DNA of 64,000 nucleotides from a virus, in the IMG/VR virus record IMGVR_UViG_3300042868_009074, positions 1 to 64,000 of that record. The stretch is one strand, 5' to 3'. Positions 8,725 to 15,441 of this stretch are shown in pieces. Position 1 is the first letter of the stretch. Each line of letters starts with the position of its first letter. Below the pieces are notes generated by a model. That model was not told the origin of the DNA and searched no databases. It saw only the letters and a program-made list of their open reading frames with translations. The translations under genes and the position numbers were made by a program.

Positions 8725-8955
8725 ATGTCAATCTCTATCTCAATTGGATCACATCCACAAGATATTATAAACCTTCAAAAAACTAAGGATATTATTTCCT
8801 TCGTTTCAAATCTTATAAAATCAGAAGATCAAGAATTTATCTTCGCTAAAACCAACTATACCAGAAATGATATGCAAAACTTAATCAAATGGTATGGAGA
8901 TCTACTGGATATCCTGTATAATGCAGGTACTCCAGAAGAACTGTTCCCAGCTTAA
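8725..8955 (+). CDS. Small protein of unknown function, 76 aa
   Basis: Starts at ATG 8725 with AGAAAGGAAA upstream (good ribosome site). The product is soluble, mixed charge, with a predicted helical middle and the C-terminal W-Y-G-D-L-L-D-I-L-Y. It ends 16 bases before tRNA-Leu. No motif identified. Confidence 0.6.
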   Translation: MSISISIGSHPQDIINLQKTKDIISFVSNLIKSEDQEFIFAKTNYTRNDMQNLIKWYGDLLDILYNAGTPEELFPA

Positions 8956-8971
8956 CTATTCTATTTCACTC

Positions 8972-9054
8972 ACCCGAGTGGCGGAATGGCAGACGCAGGG
9001 GGCTTAAACCCCCCGGAGGGCAACCTCTTACCGGTTCAAGTCCGGTCTCGGGTA
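8972..9054 (+). tRNA. tRNA-Leu (anticodon TAA)
   Basis: Acceptor ACCCGAG (8972-8978) pairs with CTCGGGT (9047-9053); discriminator A9054. Anticodon stem GGGGG/CCCCC encloses C-T-T-A-A-A-C, anticodon TAA at 9005-9007. A long class II variable arm and a GGTTCAAGTCC T arm are present. It reads UUA, a codon favoured in this AT-rich genome. CCA is not encoded. Confidence 0.97.
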
Positions 9055-9079
9055 CTACAAATATAGAAAAGGAAATAAA

Positions 9080-9547
9080 ATGACCGAATTAACCCCACCA
9101 CTTCCTAATATGGATTCACCTAGATCCACAAACGGAATGAAGCAAATGGGAATCATTATGATTCTTCTTGCAGCCGTAGCTTTGCTTATTGGCATTCTCA
9201 TTGCATCACGCGATAACTCATCTGCTCCCGCAGCAACCAATGCTCCAGTCCAAACTTATGCTCCAGCTCCAGTTGTCAACAAGTATGAAGCTTATCTTGA
9301 CCATGTTTACAATAACTCTGGTCAAGCTAATACAATTACTAAAGCTTCTCTTATTGAATATGGCGATACTATTTGTTCTGCCTTAGATAATGGTAGAACA
9401 ATTCCTTATATCGTAGATTATCTTTCAAATAGTTCTTCTAGCGAAACCGATGCTGCTTTGTATGCCTCAGTAATCTTTGGAGCAATTACATATATCTGTG
9501 ATGAATACAAAGGTGATCTTAACCTTTATCTTTCTAACTCTAACTAA
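9080..9547 (+). CDS. Membrane-anchored protein with DUF732-like C-terminal domain
   Basis: 155 residues; good ribosome site GAAAAGGAAA before ATG 9080. A short polar N-terminus is followed by one transmembrane helix (about residues 24-44), an Ala/Pro-rich spacer, and a roughly 85-residue helical domain with two Cys (in T-I-C-S-A-L and Y-I-C-D-E) that could form a disulfide. This arrangement resembles the DUF732 domain found in mycobacterial exported proteins. The C-terminal part would face outside the cell. Its stop codon overlaps the next start (TAATG). Confidence 0.7.
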   Translation: MTELTPPLPNMDSPRSTNGMKQMGIIMILLAAVALLIGILIASRDNSSAPAATNAPVQTYAPAPVVNKYEAYLDHVYNNSGQANTITKASLIEYGDTICSALDNGRTIPYIVDYLSNSSSSETDAALYASVIFGAITYICDEYKGDLNLYLSNSN

Positions 9548-9816
9548 TGAAAAAATTCATTAGTAATTTAATTCCAAAAATCAGACCATTTACTGATGGA
9601 TTTGATTACGGTATTAAACATCACAAGACAATTGAAGATCATCACTTCTTCACTTATCCATATGGTTCAGATGAATATAAATTGTTCAAAAAACAAAATG
9701 ATCTTTATCGTAAAGGCATACGTATAGCAAGAGTATATTCTCGCTATAGAAATGAAATTCTTTTACTTATATATGTATTATCGACAGCATTGATATTTTC
9801 ACGCTGCGGTTGGTAA
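9547..9816 (+). CDS. Small protein with C-terminal membrane segment, 89 aa
   Basis: Start overlaps the previous stop (TAATG at 9545-9549), indicating translational coupling. Residues 1-65 are basic and His/Tyr-rich (G-I-K-H-H-K-T-I-E-D-H-H), and residues 68-85 are a hydrophobic helix ending S-R-C-G-W. Tail-anchored topology is likely. It ends 6 bases before tRNA-Asn. No family recognised. Confidence 0.65.
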   Translation: MKKFISNLIPKIRPFTDGFDYGIKHHKTIEDHHFFTYPYGSDEYKLFKKQNDLYRKGIRIARVYSRYRNEILLLIYVLSTALIFSRCGW

Positions 9817-9822
9817 ATACTT

Positions 9823-9895
9823 TCCCAGATAGCTCAGTTGGCAGAGCAGCGGACTGTTAATCCGCTTGTCGTAGGTTCGAGCCCTACTCTGGGAG
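9823..9895 (+). tRNA. tRNA-Asn (anticodon GTT)
   Basis: Acceptor TCCCAGA (9823-9829) pairs with TCTGGGA (9888-9894), discriminator G9895. The anticodon loop C-T-G-T-T-A-A gives GTT; D arm AGCTCAGTTGGCAGAGC and T arm GTAGGTTCGAGCCCTAC are canonical. The following gene starts only two bases after the discriminator (CT-ATG). Confidence 0.97.
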
Positions 9896-9897
9896 CT

Positions 9898-10101
9898 ATG
9901 ACAAAATCTAAATATGACATGTCTCACCTACTAGGTAGACGTATAGAAATAATTACTTGCACCGATAGATACACTAATCTTGTTCCTGGCTCTCAGGGAA
10001 CAGTAACTGCGGTAGATTCCAACGGAACTGTATTCGCAAAATGGGATACTGGCTCTATTCTAGGCCTCATCCCTGGCGTTGATACCTGGAAATATCTATG
10101 A
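9898..10101 (+). CDS. DUF4314-like small protein
   Basis: 67 residues from ATG 9898, two bases after tRNA-Asn; an upstream in-frame start lies inside the tRNA and is rejected. The sequence contains G-R-R-I-E-I, P-G-S-Q-G-T-V and a W-D-T-G-S-I-L-G-L-I-P-G-V-D ending, the pattern of the DUF4314 family found in actinophages and actinobacteria, a small SH3-like beta barrel. Function unknown. With no leader, translation may start on an mRNA end produced by tRNA 3' processing. Confidence 0.8.
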   Translation: MTKSKYDMSHLLGRRIEIITCTDRYTNLVPGSQGTVTAVDSNGTVFAKWDTGSILGLIPGVDTWKYL

Positions 10102-10187
10102 TCACTAATATAGTATTGTTATTAAATACTATATTTGCATTGTTTATTATAAGAATAATATACGATGCTATCAAACATAAAGGATAA
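10098..10187 (+). CDS. Single-span membrane peptide, 29 aa
   Basis: ATG 10098 overlaps the upstream TGA (ATGA). The product is one hydrophobic helix (residues 3-20, I-V-L-L-L-N-T-I-F-A-L-F-I-I) followed by a short basic tail. ATGA coupling and placement in a tight series of overlapping mini-genes support it. Function unknown. Confidence 0.45.
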   Translation: MITNIVLLLNTIFALFIIRIIYDAIKHKG

Positions 10188-10188
10188 A

Positions 10189-10323
10189 ATGTTACATTAT
10201 ATTCAATCACTTATTACTCGTTATTCTTTTAAGCGTACTGCTAGACAACGTTATAAATCTTATAACAAAATACATCAAACTCCTTATGGAGTTCCCACTA
10301 GAAATCAAGGTTATTACGAATGA
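10189..10323 (+). CDS. Small basic protein, 44 aa
   Basis: ATG 10189 lies one base after the previous stop and behind AAAGGA. The product is Arg/Lys/Tyr-rich (R-Y-S-F-K-R-T-A-R-Q-R-Y-K) and could bind nucleic acid or membrane. Its stop overlaps the next start. No family recognised. Confidence 0.5.
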   Translation: MLHYIQSLITRYSFKRTARQRYKSYNKIHQTPYGVPTRNQGYYE

Positions 10324-10394
10324 AAGATATACTAATCATATTAGTTATTGCAGGTGTTCTAACTTTTATAGTAGAAAAACTTTGGAAGCCATGA
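10320..10394 (+). CDS. Single-span membrane peptide, 24 aa
   Basis: ATG 10320 overlaps the previous stop (ATGA). The product is M-K-D followed by a hydrophobic helix (I-L-I-I-L-V-I-A-G-V-L) and a short tail. It is one of three tiny membrane peptides in this tRNA region (with 10098 and 11641). Confidence 0.4.
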   Translation: MKDILIILVIAGVLTFIVEKLWKP

Positions 10395-10558
10395 CATATA
10401 TTAAAATGCACGTAAAAGATAAACTGGACATTATTGCCCATGTTTTAACTCGCAACGGAGTTACTGTTTGGTATGGTATACCAGAACAAATAGTAGCTGA
10501 GCTTAAAGCTAATGGTTACAAAATTAAAAAACGTAAATCTTTTTCTAAAAATATTTAA
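10391..10558 (+). CDS. Small protein of unknown function, 55 aa
   Basis: I take ATG 10391, which overlaps the stop of the membrane peptide (ATGA), rather than an upstream in-frame start that would overlap three other small genes. The 55-residue product has a predicted alpha/beta composition and a very basic end (K-I-K-K-R-K-S-F-S-K-N-I). It ends 15 bases before tRNA-Lys. Confidence 0.55.
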   Translation: MTYIKMHVKDKLDIIAHVLTRNGVTVWYGIPEQIVAELKANGYKIKKRKSFSKNI

Positions 10559-10573
10559 CAACACCATACACCC

Positions 10574-10646
10574 GCGCCTTTAGCTCAGTTGGTAGAGCAG
10601 TGGACTTTTAATCCATGTGTCCCGGGTTCGACCCCCGGAGGGCGCA
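10574..10646 (+). tRNA. tRNA-Lys (anticodon TTT)
   Basis: Acceptor GCGCCTT (10574-10580) pairs with AGGGCGC (10639-10645) with one G-U; discriminator A10646. Loop C-T-T-T-T-A-A gives anticodon TTT. D arm and T arm (CCGGGTTCGACCCCCGG) are canonical. The next ATG follows after CT. Confidence 0.97.
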
Positions 10647-10648
10647 CT

Positions 10649-10927
10649 ATGACAAATGAACTAAACTCATTAAACGAACTTACAATTGGTGATATCGTAG
10701 GTGACACTAATCGTATCGTTATTGCCTGCACTAAAAAAGCAGAAAGAATTCCGGATGACTCTTATGCATATTGGGTTACCATATGCTTTAAAGAACAAGA
10801 GTATCATCCGTACGTAGTATGGAATGTTATTGCTCGTCCCGAGGGTTTTAGTTCCGTTGAAGGAGATTACTACTTTACTCTGGAAGAAGCTTTAATCCAA
10901 TACAAAAAACGTGGGGGAGAAGCTTAA
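10649..10927 (+). CDS. Protein of unknown function, 92 aa
   Basis: Starts at ATG 10649, two bases after tRNA-Lys; in-frame codons further upstream lie within the tRNA. The product looks like a compact alpha/beta protein with strands around I-V-I-A-C-T and Y-W-V-T-I-C-F and a basic C-terminus. No Shine-Dalgarno is possible because the tRNA occupies that space. Stop overlaps the next start. Confidence 0.6.
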   Translation: MTNELNSLNELTIGDIVGDTNRIVIACTKKAERIPDDSYAYWVTICFKEQEYHPYVVWNVIARPEGFSSVEGDYYFTLEEALIQYKKRGGEA

Positions 10928-11082
10928 TGAATAACTTAACTCTCACCAATATGATTGACCAGACTATCACCGATATCTCTGGTCAAAACTTTGTCCCCAC
11001 AGAAAAAATTATAGATCTATTATTAGATATTAGATTACACTTACTTATACAGGAAGAAGCAACACCCACTTATGAAAGTTAA
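10927..11082 (+). CDS. Small helical protein, 51 aa
   Basis: ATG 10927 overlaps the previous stop (TAATG). The product is predicted mostly helical with I-I-D-L-L-L-D-I-R-L-H-L-L-I-Q near its end. It overlaps the next gene by 11 bases. No family recognised. Confidence 0.5.
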   Translation: MNNLTLTNMIDQTITDISGQNFVPTEKIIDLLLDIRLHLLIQEEATPTYES

Positions 11083-11272
11083 ACTTAACGTAGAAATTCA
11101 TGCTGATATTCCAGGCGAATTTCAAGATGACGCAGATGCAGTTCAATTACTTCAAGAAGAAATAAACGAACGCTTTGAGATCAATTATGAATATGATAAA
11201 GGCGATCAACCTTCAGTTATGTTCGAATCAGCTCAAATTAAGATTTACATCCCAGGGGCAGGTAAACTATAA
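11072..11272 (+). CDS. Small acidic protein, 66 aa
   Basis: Starts within the end of the preceding ORF behind AGGAAGAAG. Strongly acidic, beta-alpha-beta pattern (V-K-L-N-V-E-I-H-A-D-I, then an acidic helix, then I-K-I-Y-I-P). Similar small proteins are common in actinophages, without known function. Confidence 0.6.
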   Translation: MKVKLNVEIHADIPGEFQDDADAVQLLQEEINERFEINYEYDKGDQPSVMFESAQIKIYIPGAGKL

Positions 11273-11415
11273 TGTGCTCAGGCTCAATAGAACAGCATGA
11301 TCTCGATCAATTAGAGCGGGAATTAGAAGAAAAAAAAGCTGTAGATAATTATGTTAATAACTACAGAGTATCTTTTTCTACTTTTAGCTTATTAGTTCCA
11401 TCTTTACGTGATTAA
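11272..11415 (+). CDS. Small protein, 47 aa
   Basis: ATG 11272 overlaps the previous TAA (TAATG). The product has a charged helical first half (D-Q-L-E-R-E-L-E-E-K-K) and a hydrophobic second half. It is the last clearly coupled member of this mini-gene series. Confidence 0.45.
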   Translation: MCSGSIEQHDLDQLERELEEKKAVDNYVNNYRVSFSTFSLLVPSLRD

Positions 11416-11564
11416 TGCCATGCAGTGATGTGCAATCACTAAACATTTTGGGAGCTAACAGTCCCCATTGCTACGGGATCTTATTCGTTTACGACTAGCC
11501 CGTCCACAAAGTGGACATACCAATTCACCTTTTCCCCTAGACCAGGTGGCCACAACTGTCCTAC
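11415..11564 (+). other. Mostly non-coding spacer with hairpins before tRNA-Met; a 27-codon ORF at 11415-11498
   Basis: A 27-codon frame begins at a TAATG overlap (11415) and ends at TAG 11498; it contains G-A-N-S-P-H-C-Y-G and may be a peptide gene or chance. The rest has two neat stem-loops: GTGAT/ATCAC around 11425-11439 and GTCCAC-AAA-GTGGAC at 11502-11516. GC content is higher than in the surrounding genes. A structured RNA is possible; no known family is recognised. Confidence 0.35.
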
Positions 11565-11638
11565 GGGCCCTTAGCTCAGTCGGTTAGAGCATCGGACTCA
11601 TAATCCGTGTGTCCTGGGTTCGAGCCCCAGAGGGCCCA
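11565..11638 (+). tRNA. tRNA with CAT anticodon (Met, or Ile2 if modified)
   Basis: Acceptor GGGCCCT (11565-11571) pairs with AGGGCCC (11631-11637), discriminator A11638. Loop C-T-C-A-T-A-A gives CAT. The sequence alone does not separate elongator Met from lysidine-modified Ile2; it lacks obvious initiator features. CT-ATG follows, as for tRNA-Asn and tRNA-Lys. Confidence 0.95.
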
Positions 11639-11640
11639 CT

Positions 11641-11808
11641 ATGAACTTTATTATTTCATTTCTTGAACTCATTGTTATTTTATTAAATACAACAGTCTTC
11701 TTTAGATTTTTATTTATATCATTAGCAATGACTCTATACCTATACTCAGTCAAAAATATACGAACACAAAAGGAATACCCTAATGACAAACACAATCCAT
11801 ACCCCTGA
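11641..11808 (+). CDS. Small membrane protein, 55 aa
   Basis: Starts at ATG 11641, two bases after tRNA. Residues 2-38 are almost continuously hydrophobic (one long or two short helices: I-I-S-F-L-E-L-I-V-I-L-L then F-F-R-F-L-F-I-S-L), followed by a basic tail. It overlaps the next gene by 26 bases. No family recognised. Confidence 0.45.
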   Translation: MNFIISFLELIVILLNTTVFFRFLFISLAMTLYLYSVKNIRTQKEYPNDKHNPYP

Positions 11809-12097
11809 AGCTGCTCTTAAACATTATAAGATTCAACCAGCTTCTGATTCAGATTTTCCATACACTAAAGTTGGTTCTGAAATATACAATGCTGTTGTTA
11901 TACAGTTTATTGATATGGCTGATGATTTAGCTAAGAGTTTAAATAATAAACTTAAATTAGATTATCAAATTTCATCTCTTGATATACTTGATTCTCTAGC
12001 TACTGTTGGCCTAGAGCTTAATGTATTTGAAGAAGATCTTACCGAATACAACTGGCCATCTCTTGCCTATTTGGAAATTCTCAAAGAGAAAAAATAA
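11783..12097 (+). CDS. Phage protein of unknown function, 104 aa
   Basis: Starts at ATG 11783 with AAAAGGAA upstream. Helical, acidic product with I-D-M-A-D-D-L-A-K-S and a C-terminal K-E-K-K. Its stop overlaps the start of the following gene (TAATG). No motif recognised. Confidence 0.65.
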   Translation: MTNTIHTPEAALKHYKIQPASDSDFPYTKVGSEIYNAVVIQFIDMADDLAKSLNNKLKLDYQISSLDILDSLATVGLELNVFEEDLTEYNWPSLAYLEILKEKK

Positions 12098-12360
12098 TGC
12101 CTTACATAGAGCAAGATGATCGTGTCTTTTTAGACCAAAGGGTTACATTTAACAATAATGCAATTCAAACTCCTGGCGAATTAAATTATGCTATTACTAA
12201 ACTATTAGATCACTACATTAGCTCTCATGGTTTATCCTATACCAACATCAATGAAGCCATTGGTGTGTTGGAGTGCTCTAAGATGGAATTATACCGTCGT
12301 ATAGCTGTTCCCTATGAAGATATTAAGATGCAAGAAAACGGAGACGTTTATACCGTATGA
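12097..12360 (+). CDS. DUF6899-like phage protein, 87 aa
   Basis: The sequence M-P-Y-I at the start, G-E-L-N-Y-A-I-T-K-L in the middle, and R-R-I-A-V-P-Y-E-D then N-G-D-V-Y at the end match a widespread small phage family (DUF6899) as I remember it. It is encoded by many unrelated phages, function unknown. Start and stop both overlap neighbouring genes, so it is part of a coupled string. Confidence 0.75.
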   Translation: MPYIEQDDRVFLDQRVTFNNNAIQTPGELNYAITKLLDHYISSHGLSYTNINEAIGVLECSKMELYRRIAVPYEDIKMQENGDVYTV

Positions 12361-12536
12361 GTAATAGAGTAAACGTTACCGCTCATGTATATAAGCCATC
12401 TACTGTCTATTATCCTGATAGTTCTAGACAATGTGCTCATGCAGATTGTACCACTCGTCTTTCGATGTATAACTCTACAGAATATTGCTGCACTCATGAA
12501 CGTCAATATCGCAATCTATATGTATATAAGGATTAA
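12357..12536 (+). CDS. Small Cys/His-rich protein, 59 aa
   Basis: ATG 12357 overlaps the previous TGA (ATGA). The product has C-A-H-A-D-C (26-31) and C-C-T-H (44-47), consistent with a single zinc site. Tyr-rich and basic at the C-terminus. No family assigned. Confidence 0.5.
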   Translation: MSNRVNVTAHVYKPSTVYYPDSSRQCAHADCTTRLSMYNSTEYCCTHERQYRNLYVYKD

Positions 12537-12538
12537 TT

Positions 12539-13009
12539 ATGGGAATGGATGTTTACGGCGTTAAGCCTAAAAACGAAGCTGGAGAATACTTTCGCTCCAA
12601 TGTTTGGTTCTGGCACCCTTTATGGGATTGCCTAGAAAACCTTCATCCAACACTGTGTGAGAAGTGCGAATCTCCTCACGACAATTCAGGCTCTGGCCTT
12701 AATGCTAGAGACTCTTTAGCTTTATCTAAGCTTTTAAAAAAAGATTTAGATTCAGGTGTTATCGAAGAATATATTAAAAAATATTATGAAGCTATTGCTT
12801 TAGTTCCTCTTGATGATTGCAAGTTTTGCGACAACAAGGGTACTCGAGACTGGCCTTCTGATGATGGCACAGTCCTCACTAAGCAATGCAACGCTTGTGC
12901 AGGAACTCTCAAAGTTGCTAACTTTGTTACTCATTATCATATGGACATTGAGCTCATGAAAGAGTTTCAAATCTTTCTTGAAAACTGTGGTGGATTTACA
13001 ATTTGTTAA
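12539..13009 (+). CDS. Phage protein with DnaJ-type zinc-binding Cys pairs, 156 aa
   Basis: Begins M-G-M-D-V-Y-G, followed by a Trp-rich segment and C-E-K-C. The middle contains C-K-F-C-D-N-K-G and C-N-A-C-A-G-T, a pair of CxxCxxxG-like knuckles as in DnaJ zinc domains. The C-terminus ends in G-G-F-T-I-C. Similar proteins are common in phages of actinobacteria and cyanobacteria; role unknown. Confidence 0.7.
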   Translation: MGMDVYGVKPKNEAGEYFRSNVWFWHPLWDCLENLHPTLCEKCESPHDNSGSGLNARDSLALSKLLKKDLDSGVIEEYIKKYYEAIALVPLDDCKFCDNKGTRDWPSDDGTVLTKQCNACAGTLKVANFVTHYHMDIELMKEFQIFLENCGGFTIC

Positions 13010-13245
13010 TCAAACCCAAGAACCCTCCTGCTTCTCCTCCTCTCCCTATCAGAGAAAGAATACTTGCCAAATACCATAATGATCTCACCATGATGGATCA
13101 CATAGATGCCTTTGTTCTATACGAAGCAGCTATGCATAAACTATATGTTAAGGTTAACCCCTGGCTTGCCAGAAATAAGTATGGCAAACCTTCGAGAACT
13201 AGAACTCGAAAAGATTTTGAGCCTAAAGAGGAAGCTTATGATTAG
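13003..13245 (+). CDS. Small basic protein, 80 aa (TTG start)
   Basis: The frame opens at TTG 13003, overlapping the previous stop by 7 bases. The product is Pro-rich at the start and basic at the end (R-T-R-T-R-K-D). No internal ATG gives a better start: the first in-frame ATG would lose 30 residues. Unknown function. Confidence 0.5.
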   Translation: MLIKPKNPPASPPLPIRERILAKYHNDLTMMDHIDAFVLYEAAMHKLYVKVNPWLARNKYGKPSRTRTRKDFEPKEEAYD

Positions 13246-13455
13246 CTCCCTTTAGCCAAATAGATTTATAGCAGCTAGTGAATTCAAACTTACTACGTGG
13301 TAAAACACAGAAATAAGCCGACTGAATTGCTAACTAAAAGCAATGATGCTAGTGGCCCCATATCGCCCCATTGCCTGCTATAATTAGTTTAAAGGATAAA
13401 ACATGTCTTCACCCTTATTACATTATCGAATACCCACCCTACTTCTCGTTTTCAC
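13246..13455. other. Intergenic spacer before tRNA-Ile
   Basis: About 210 bases without a convincing gene. A 19-codon frame starts at ATG 13403 behind AAAGGATAAA but runs into the tRNA; I treat it as doubtful. GC content in 13340-13385 is above the local level. No tRNA-like T arm and no terminator with T run found. It may be leader RNA for the tRNA or a structured RNA of no known class. Confidence 0.3.
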
Positions 13456-13529
13456 GAGCTAGTAGCTCAGTTGGTAAGAGCATCATTCTTATAAAATGAA
13501 GGTCCGGGGTTCAATCCCCCGTTAGCTCA
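13456..13529 (+). tRNA. tRNA-Ile (anticodon TAT)
   Basis: Acceptor GAGCTAG (13456-13462) pairs with TTAGCTC (13522-13528) with one G-U at the inner end; discriminator A13529. Stem TCATT/AATGA encloses C-T-T-A-T-A-A, anticodon TAT. A UAU anticodon reads AUA directly and is rare in bacteria, which normally use lysidine-modified CAU. AUA is frequent in this window. Confidence 0.93.
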
Positions 13530-13554
13530 CAATTAAAATTTATTAGGAGAAATC

Positions 13555-13842
13555 ATGATCGACATAGATCAACTCTATCAAAATGAAATTGATTTATTAA
13601 ATGATAGAATTTCTACTTTTACAGAATTCTCATTTAATATAAACAATCTATTTAAACAAACTCAAGGCGTTCGAAATTCTTTAGACCTAGCTCAAGAATA
13701 TGTTAATAGCAAAGATTATATAAACGGTTATAAGTCTCTTCTTCATTCTATTTCTTTATTAGTAAATATTAATGAAGATATACTATCTCAATATTCTCAA
13801 ATGTCTATAATCCTAAAGGATTCTAATGGCTCGCAAATTTAA
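13555..13842 (+). CDS. Helical protein of unknown function, 95 aa
   Basis: Good site TTAGGAGAAA before ATG 13555. Predicted to be almost wholly helical, with repeated hydrophobic spacing compatible with a coiled coil (L-Y-Q-N-E-I-D-L-L-N; S-L-L-H-S-I-S-L-L). Overlaps the whiB start by 17 bases, indicating co-translation. No family recognised. Confidence 0.6.
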   Translation: MIDIDQLYQNEIDLLNDRISTFTEFSFNINNLFKQTQGVRNSLDLAQEYVNSKDYINGYKSLLHSISLLVNINEDILSQYSQMSIILKDSNGSQI

Positions 13843-14236
13843 AGTTAAAGGTCTCAAAAACCTCTCCGATGTTGTTCTTTCTCAAGTATCTTGGAAAGAC
13901 AAAGCACATTGTAAGACCAAAGAAGTTTCTATATTCTTTGGCAACCCTAAATCTAATGAAACTAATCTAGCTGTTTCTATTTGCAAGTCTTGTTCTGTTA
14001 GACAGGACTGTTTCTATGAGGCTATCCAGTATGGATATGACGGTGTTTGGGGCGGTTCTACTGCTGAACAACGACAGTCTATTATAGATGTAGTTATGGA
14101 ATCTAACATAACTAATCTAACAAAAGAAACATCTAATACTCTACTTTCCTATGTAGACATGATAGGTAAAACCAAAAATTCAGCAACAGCTGATCTTATA
14201 AACATCAAATTATCTGAATTGGATCCAAATGTCTAA
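13826..14236 (+). CDS. whiB: WhiB-like transcription factor
   Basis: 136 residues with the four cluster cysteines: one in A-H-C-K-T near residue 29, then C-K-S-C and C-F-Y-E-A around residues 53-62, followed by Y-D-G-V-W-G-G-S-T. This is the full WhiB [4Fe-4S] layout with the G-[VI]-W-G-G turn. WhiB proteins act with the host primary sigma factor and can repress or activate; phage copies are known to alter host gene expression. An extra C-terminal helix of about 55 residues follows the core. It overlaps both neighbours and lies about 13.7 kb from the other copy at the window start. Confidence 0.93.
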   Translation: MARKFKVKGLKNLSDVVLSQVSWKDKAHCKTKEVSIFFGNPKSNETNLAVSICKSCSVRQDCFYEAIQYGYDGVWGGSTAEQRQSIIDVVMESNITNLTKETSNTLLSYVDMIGKTKNSATADLINIKLSELDPNV

Positions 14237-14939
14237 TAATATTTACAACACTAATGACGATGATATCTTCGATGATTACCAAGAACCTTCTACTTCAACT
14301 GATCCACTCCTTGAAGCTCCTCTTGTTAATGAAGATAAATCATTTGAAAAAGTTTTCTCAGATTTAAATTCTCCATTTGAATCACTCATCCAAAATTCTT
14401 CACTCAAAGTAAACTTTGGGGAAGCTTTCTACAACGCTGCTCATGAGTGGATTATGCAAGGCTATCGTGAAGCTGGCGATATATCTATTATAGATTCACT
14501 TGTTAAAATGAGCGATGGTAAATATCTTTATGAACACCGTCTCAATTGCTCCCGGCAAACTCTAGCTCGTAAAAAAACTGTACTTAAATTTTTGTCTATT
14601 CTCCTAGACAACACAGATGAATCTAACACTATTGTTTCTAATAATACGCATCATGATTTTAATTTCTCTGAAGCTTACTTTAGTATGTTCTTTCGTAGCT
14701 TTTACAATATACAGCTACATACTTTTCATCATGAAACCGCTTTGTATAAAGCTTTGTGTGAAATACTAGAAGTAGAACCAGATCACGATCTTTGTGATCC
14801 AAATGTAGAAACTGTTGCTATTACTAGCACTACAGACTACATTAATACTTTGTATATGCAATACTTCGACAGAGATTCCCTACAGCAGAAAATTGATAAG
14901 TATCTTGAAGAAATTTCCTTTAATAAAAATCAAGCCTAA
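14229..14939 (+). CDS. Acidic protein of unknown function, 236 aa
   Basis: Overlaps the whiB stop by 8 bases. The first 45 residues are highly acidic and Ser/Thr-rich, probably disordered; residues 60-130 include F-Y-N-A-A-H-E-W-I and C-S-R-Q-T-L-A-R-K-K-T, a possible helix-turn-helix-like helical region; the last 100 are helical. No diagnostic motif, so DNA-binding is only a guess. Confidence 0.6.
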   Translation: MSNNIYNTNDDDIFDDYQEPSTSTDPLLEAPLVNEDKSFEKVFSDLNSPFESLIQNSSLKVNFGEAFYNAAHEWIMQGYREAGDISIIDSLVKMSDGKYLYEHRLNCSRQTLARKKTVLKFLSILLDNTDESNTIVSNNTHHDFNFSEAYFSMFFRSFYNIQLHTFHHETALYKALCEILEVEPDHDLCDPNVETVAITSTTDYINTLYMQYFDRDSLQQKIDKYLEEISFNKNQA

Positions 14940-15360
14940 AACAGCTCAACTACTCTTGACTATAGGTAGTGCAGCTGGCTTAGCAGCTATCAATTACACG
15001 ATTATACATAATCCTATTGTATTCGTATTTGTTATGTCTTTATTCTTACATGAATTTGGACATTACTTTATTGCCAGGAAGTATGGCGCTAACGCCGACC
15101 TTCCTTATTTTATCCCTTTATTCCCATTGAATATTGGAATAACAAGAATTAGAAATTTAAAACCCAAACATATTCCAGCTGTTTCTATAGCTGGTCCAAT
15201 GTTTGCTTCTATGTTTTTAATATTCTTTATAATGTTTAATTCTATTTATAGATTATTTGCATTCATGCCATTATTTTTAATTTTAGCTTTTGAAATTATA
15301 TTGAACTATTTTGGTTCTGATGGAAAAAAATATCGTAAATATAATTTACAAACAGTCTAG
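14905..15360 (+). CDS. M50-like membrane metalloprotease
   Basis: The frame is open upstream, but TTG 14905 gives a natural N-terminus (K-K-F-P-L-I-K-I-K-P-K) for a 151-residue protein; a TTG at 14815 is possible. H49-E-F-G-H53 lies at the end of a transmembrane helix, as in site-2 proteases, and N-Y-F-G-S-D-G near the C-terminus supplies the likely third zinc ligand. Several hydrophobic helices flank these. It is a minimal M50 core without PDZ domain. Phage-encoded copies may cleave membrane-anchored regulators; substrate unknown. It overlaps the preceding gene by 35 bases. Confidence 0.75.
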   Translation: MKKFPLIKIKPKTAQLLLTIGSAAGLAAINYTIIHNPIVFVFVMSLFLHEFGHYFIARKYGANADLPYFIPLFPLNIGITRIRNLKPKHIPAVSIAGPMFASMFLIFFIMFNSIYRLFAFMPLFLILAFEIILNYFGSDGKKYRKYNLQTV

Positions 15361-15441
15361 TTCAAACACAACCCTACAAGTATAGATTATTTCTACGCTT
15401 GTCAACCATAAATCCTTATATAGGAACTAAGTGAGTAAACA

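Noticed and set aside
9838-9897. Upstream starts for the DUF4314-like gene inside tRNA-Asn
   Set aside because: The codons come from the tRNA sequence; the same artefact occurs for the gene after tRNA-Lys (10589). ATG right after the tRNA is used instead.
11598-11795. Minus-strand ORF ending in G-L-E-P-R-T-H-G-L
   Set aside because: This is the well-known false protein produced by translating the reverse strand of a tRNA gene (here tRNA-Met).
13403-13462. 19-codon ORF before tRNA-Ile
   Set aside because: It reads into the tRNA acceptor stem, has no recognisable composition, and could be chance in spite of an AAAGGA site.
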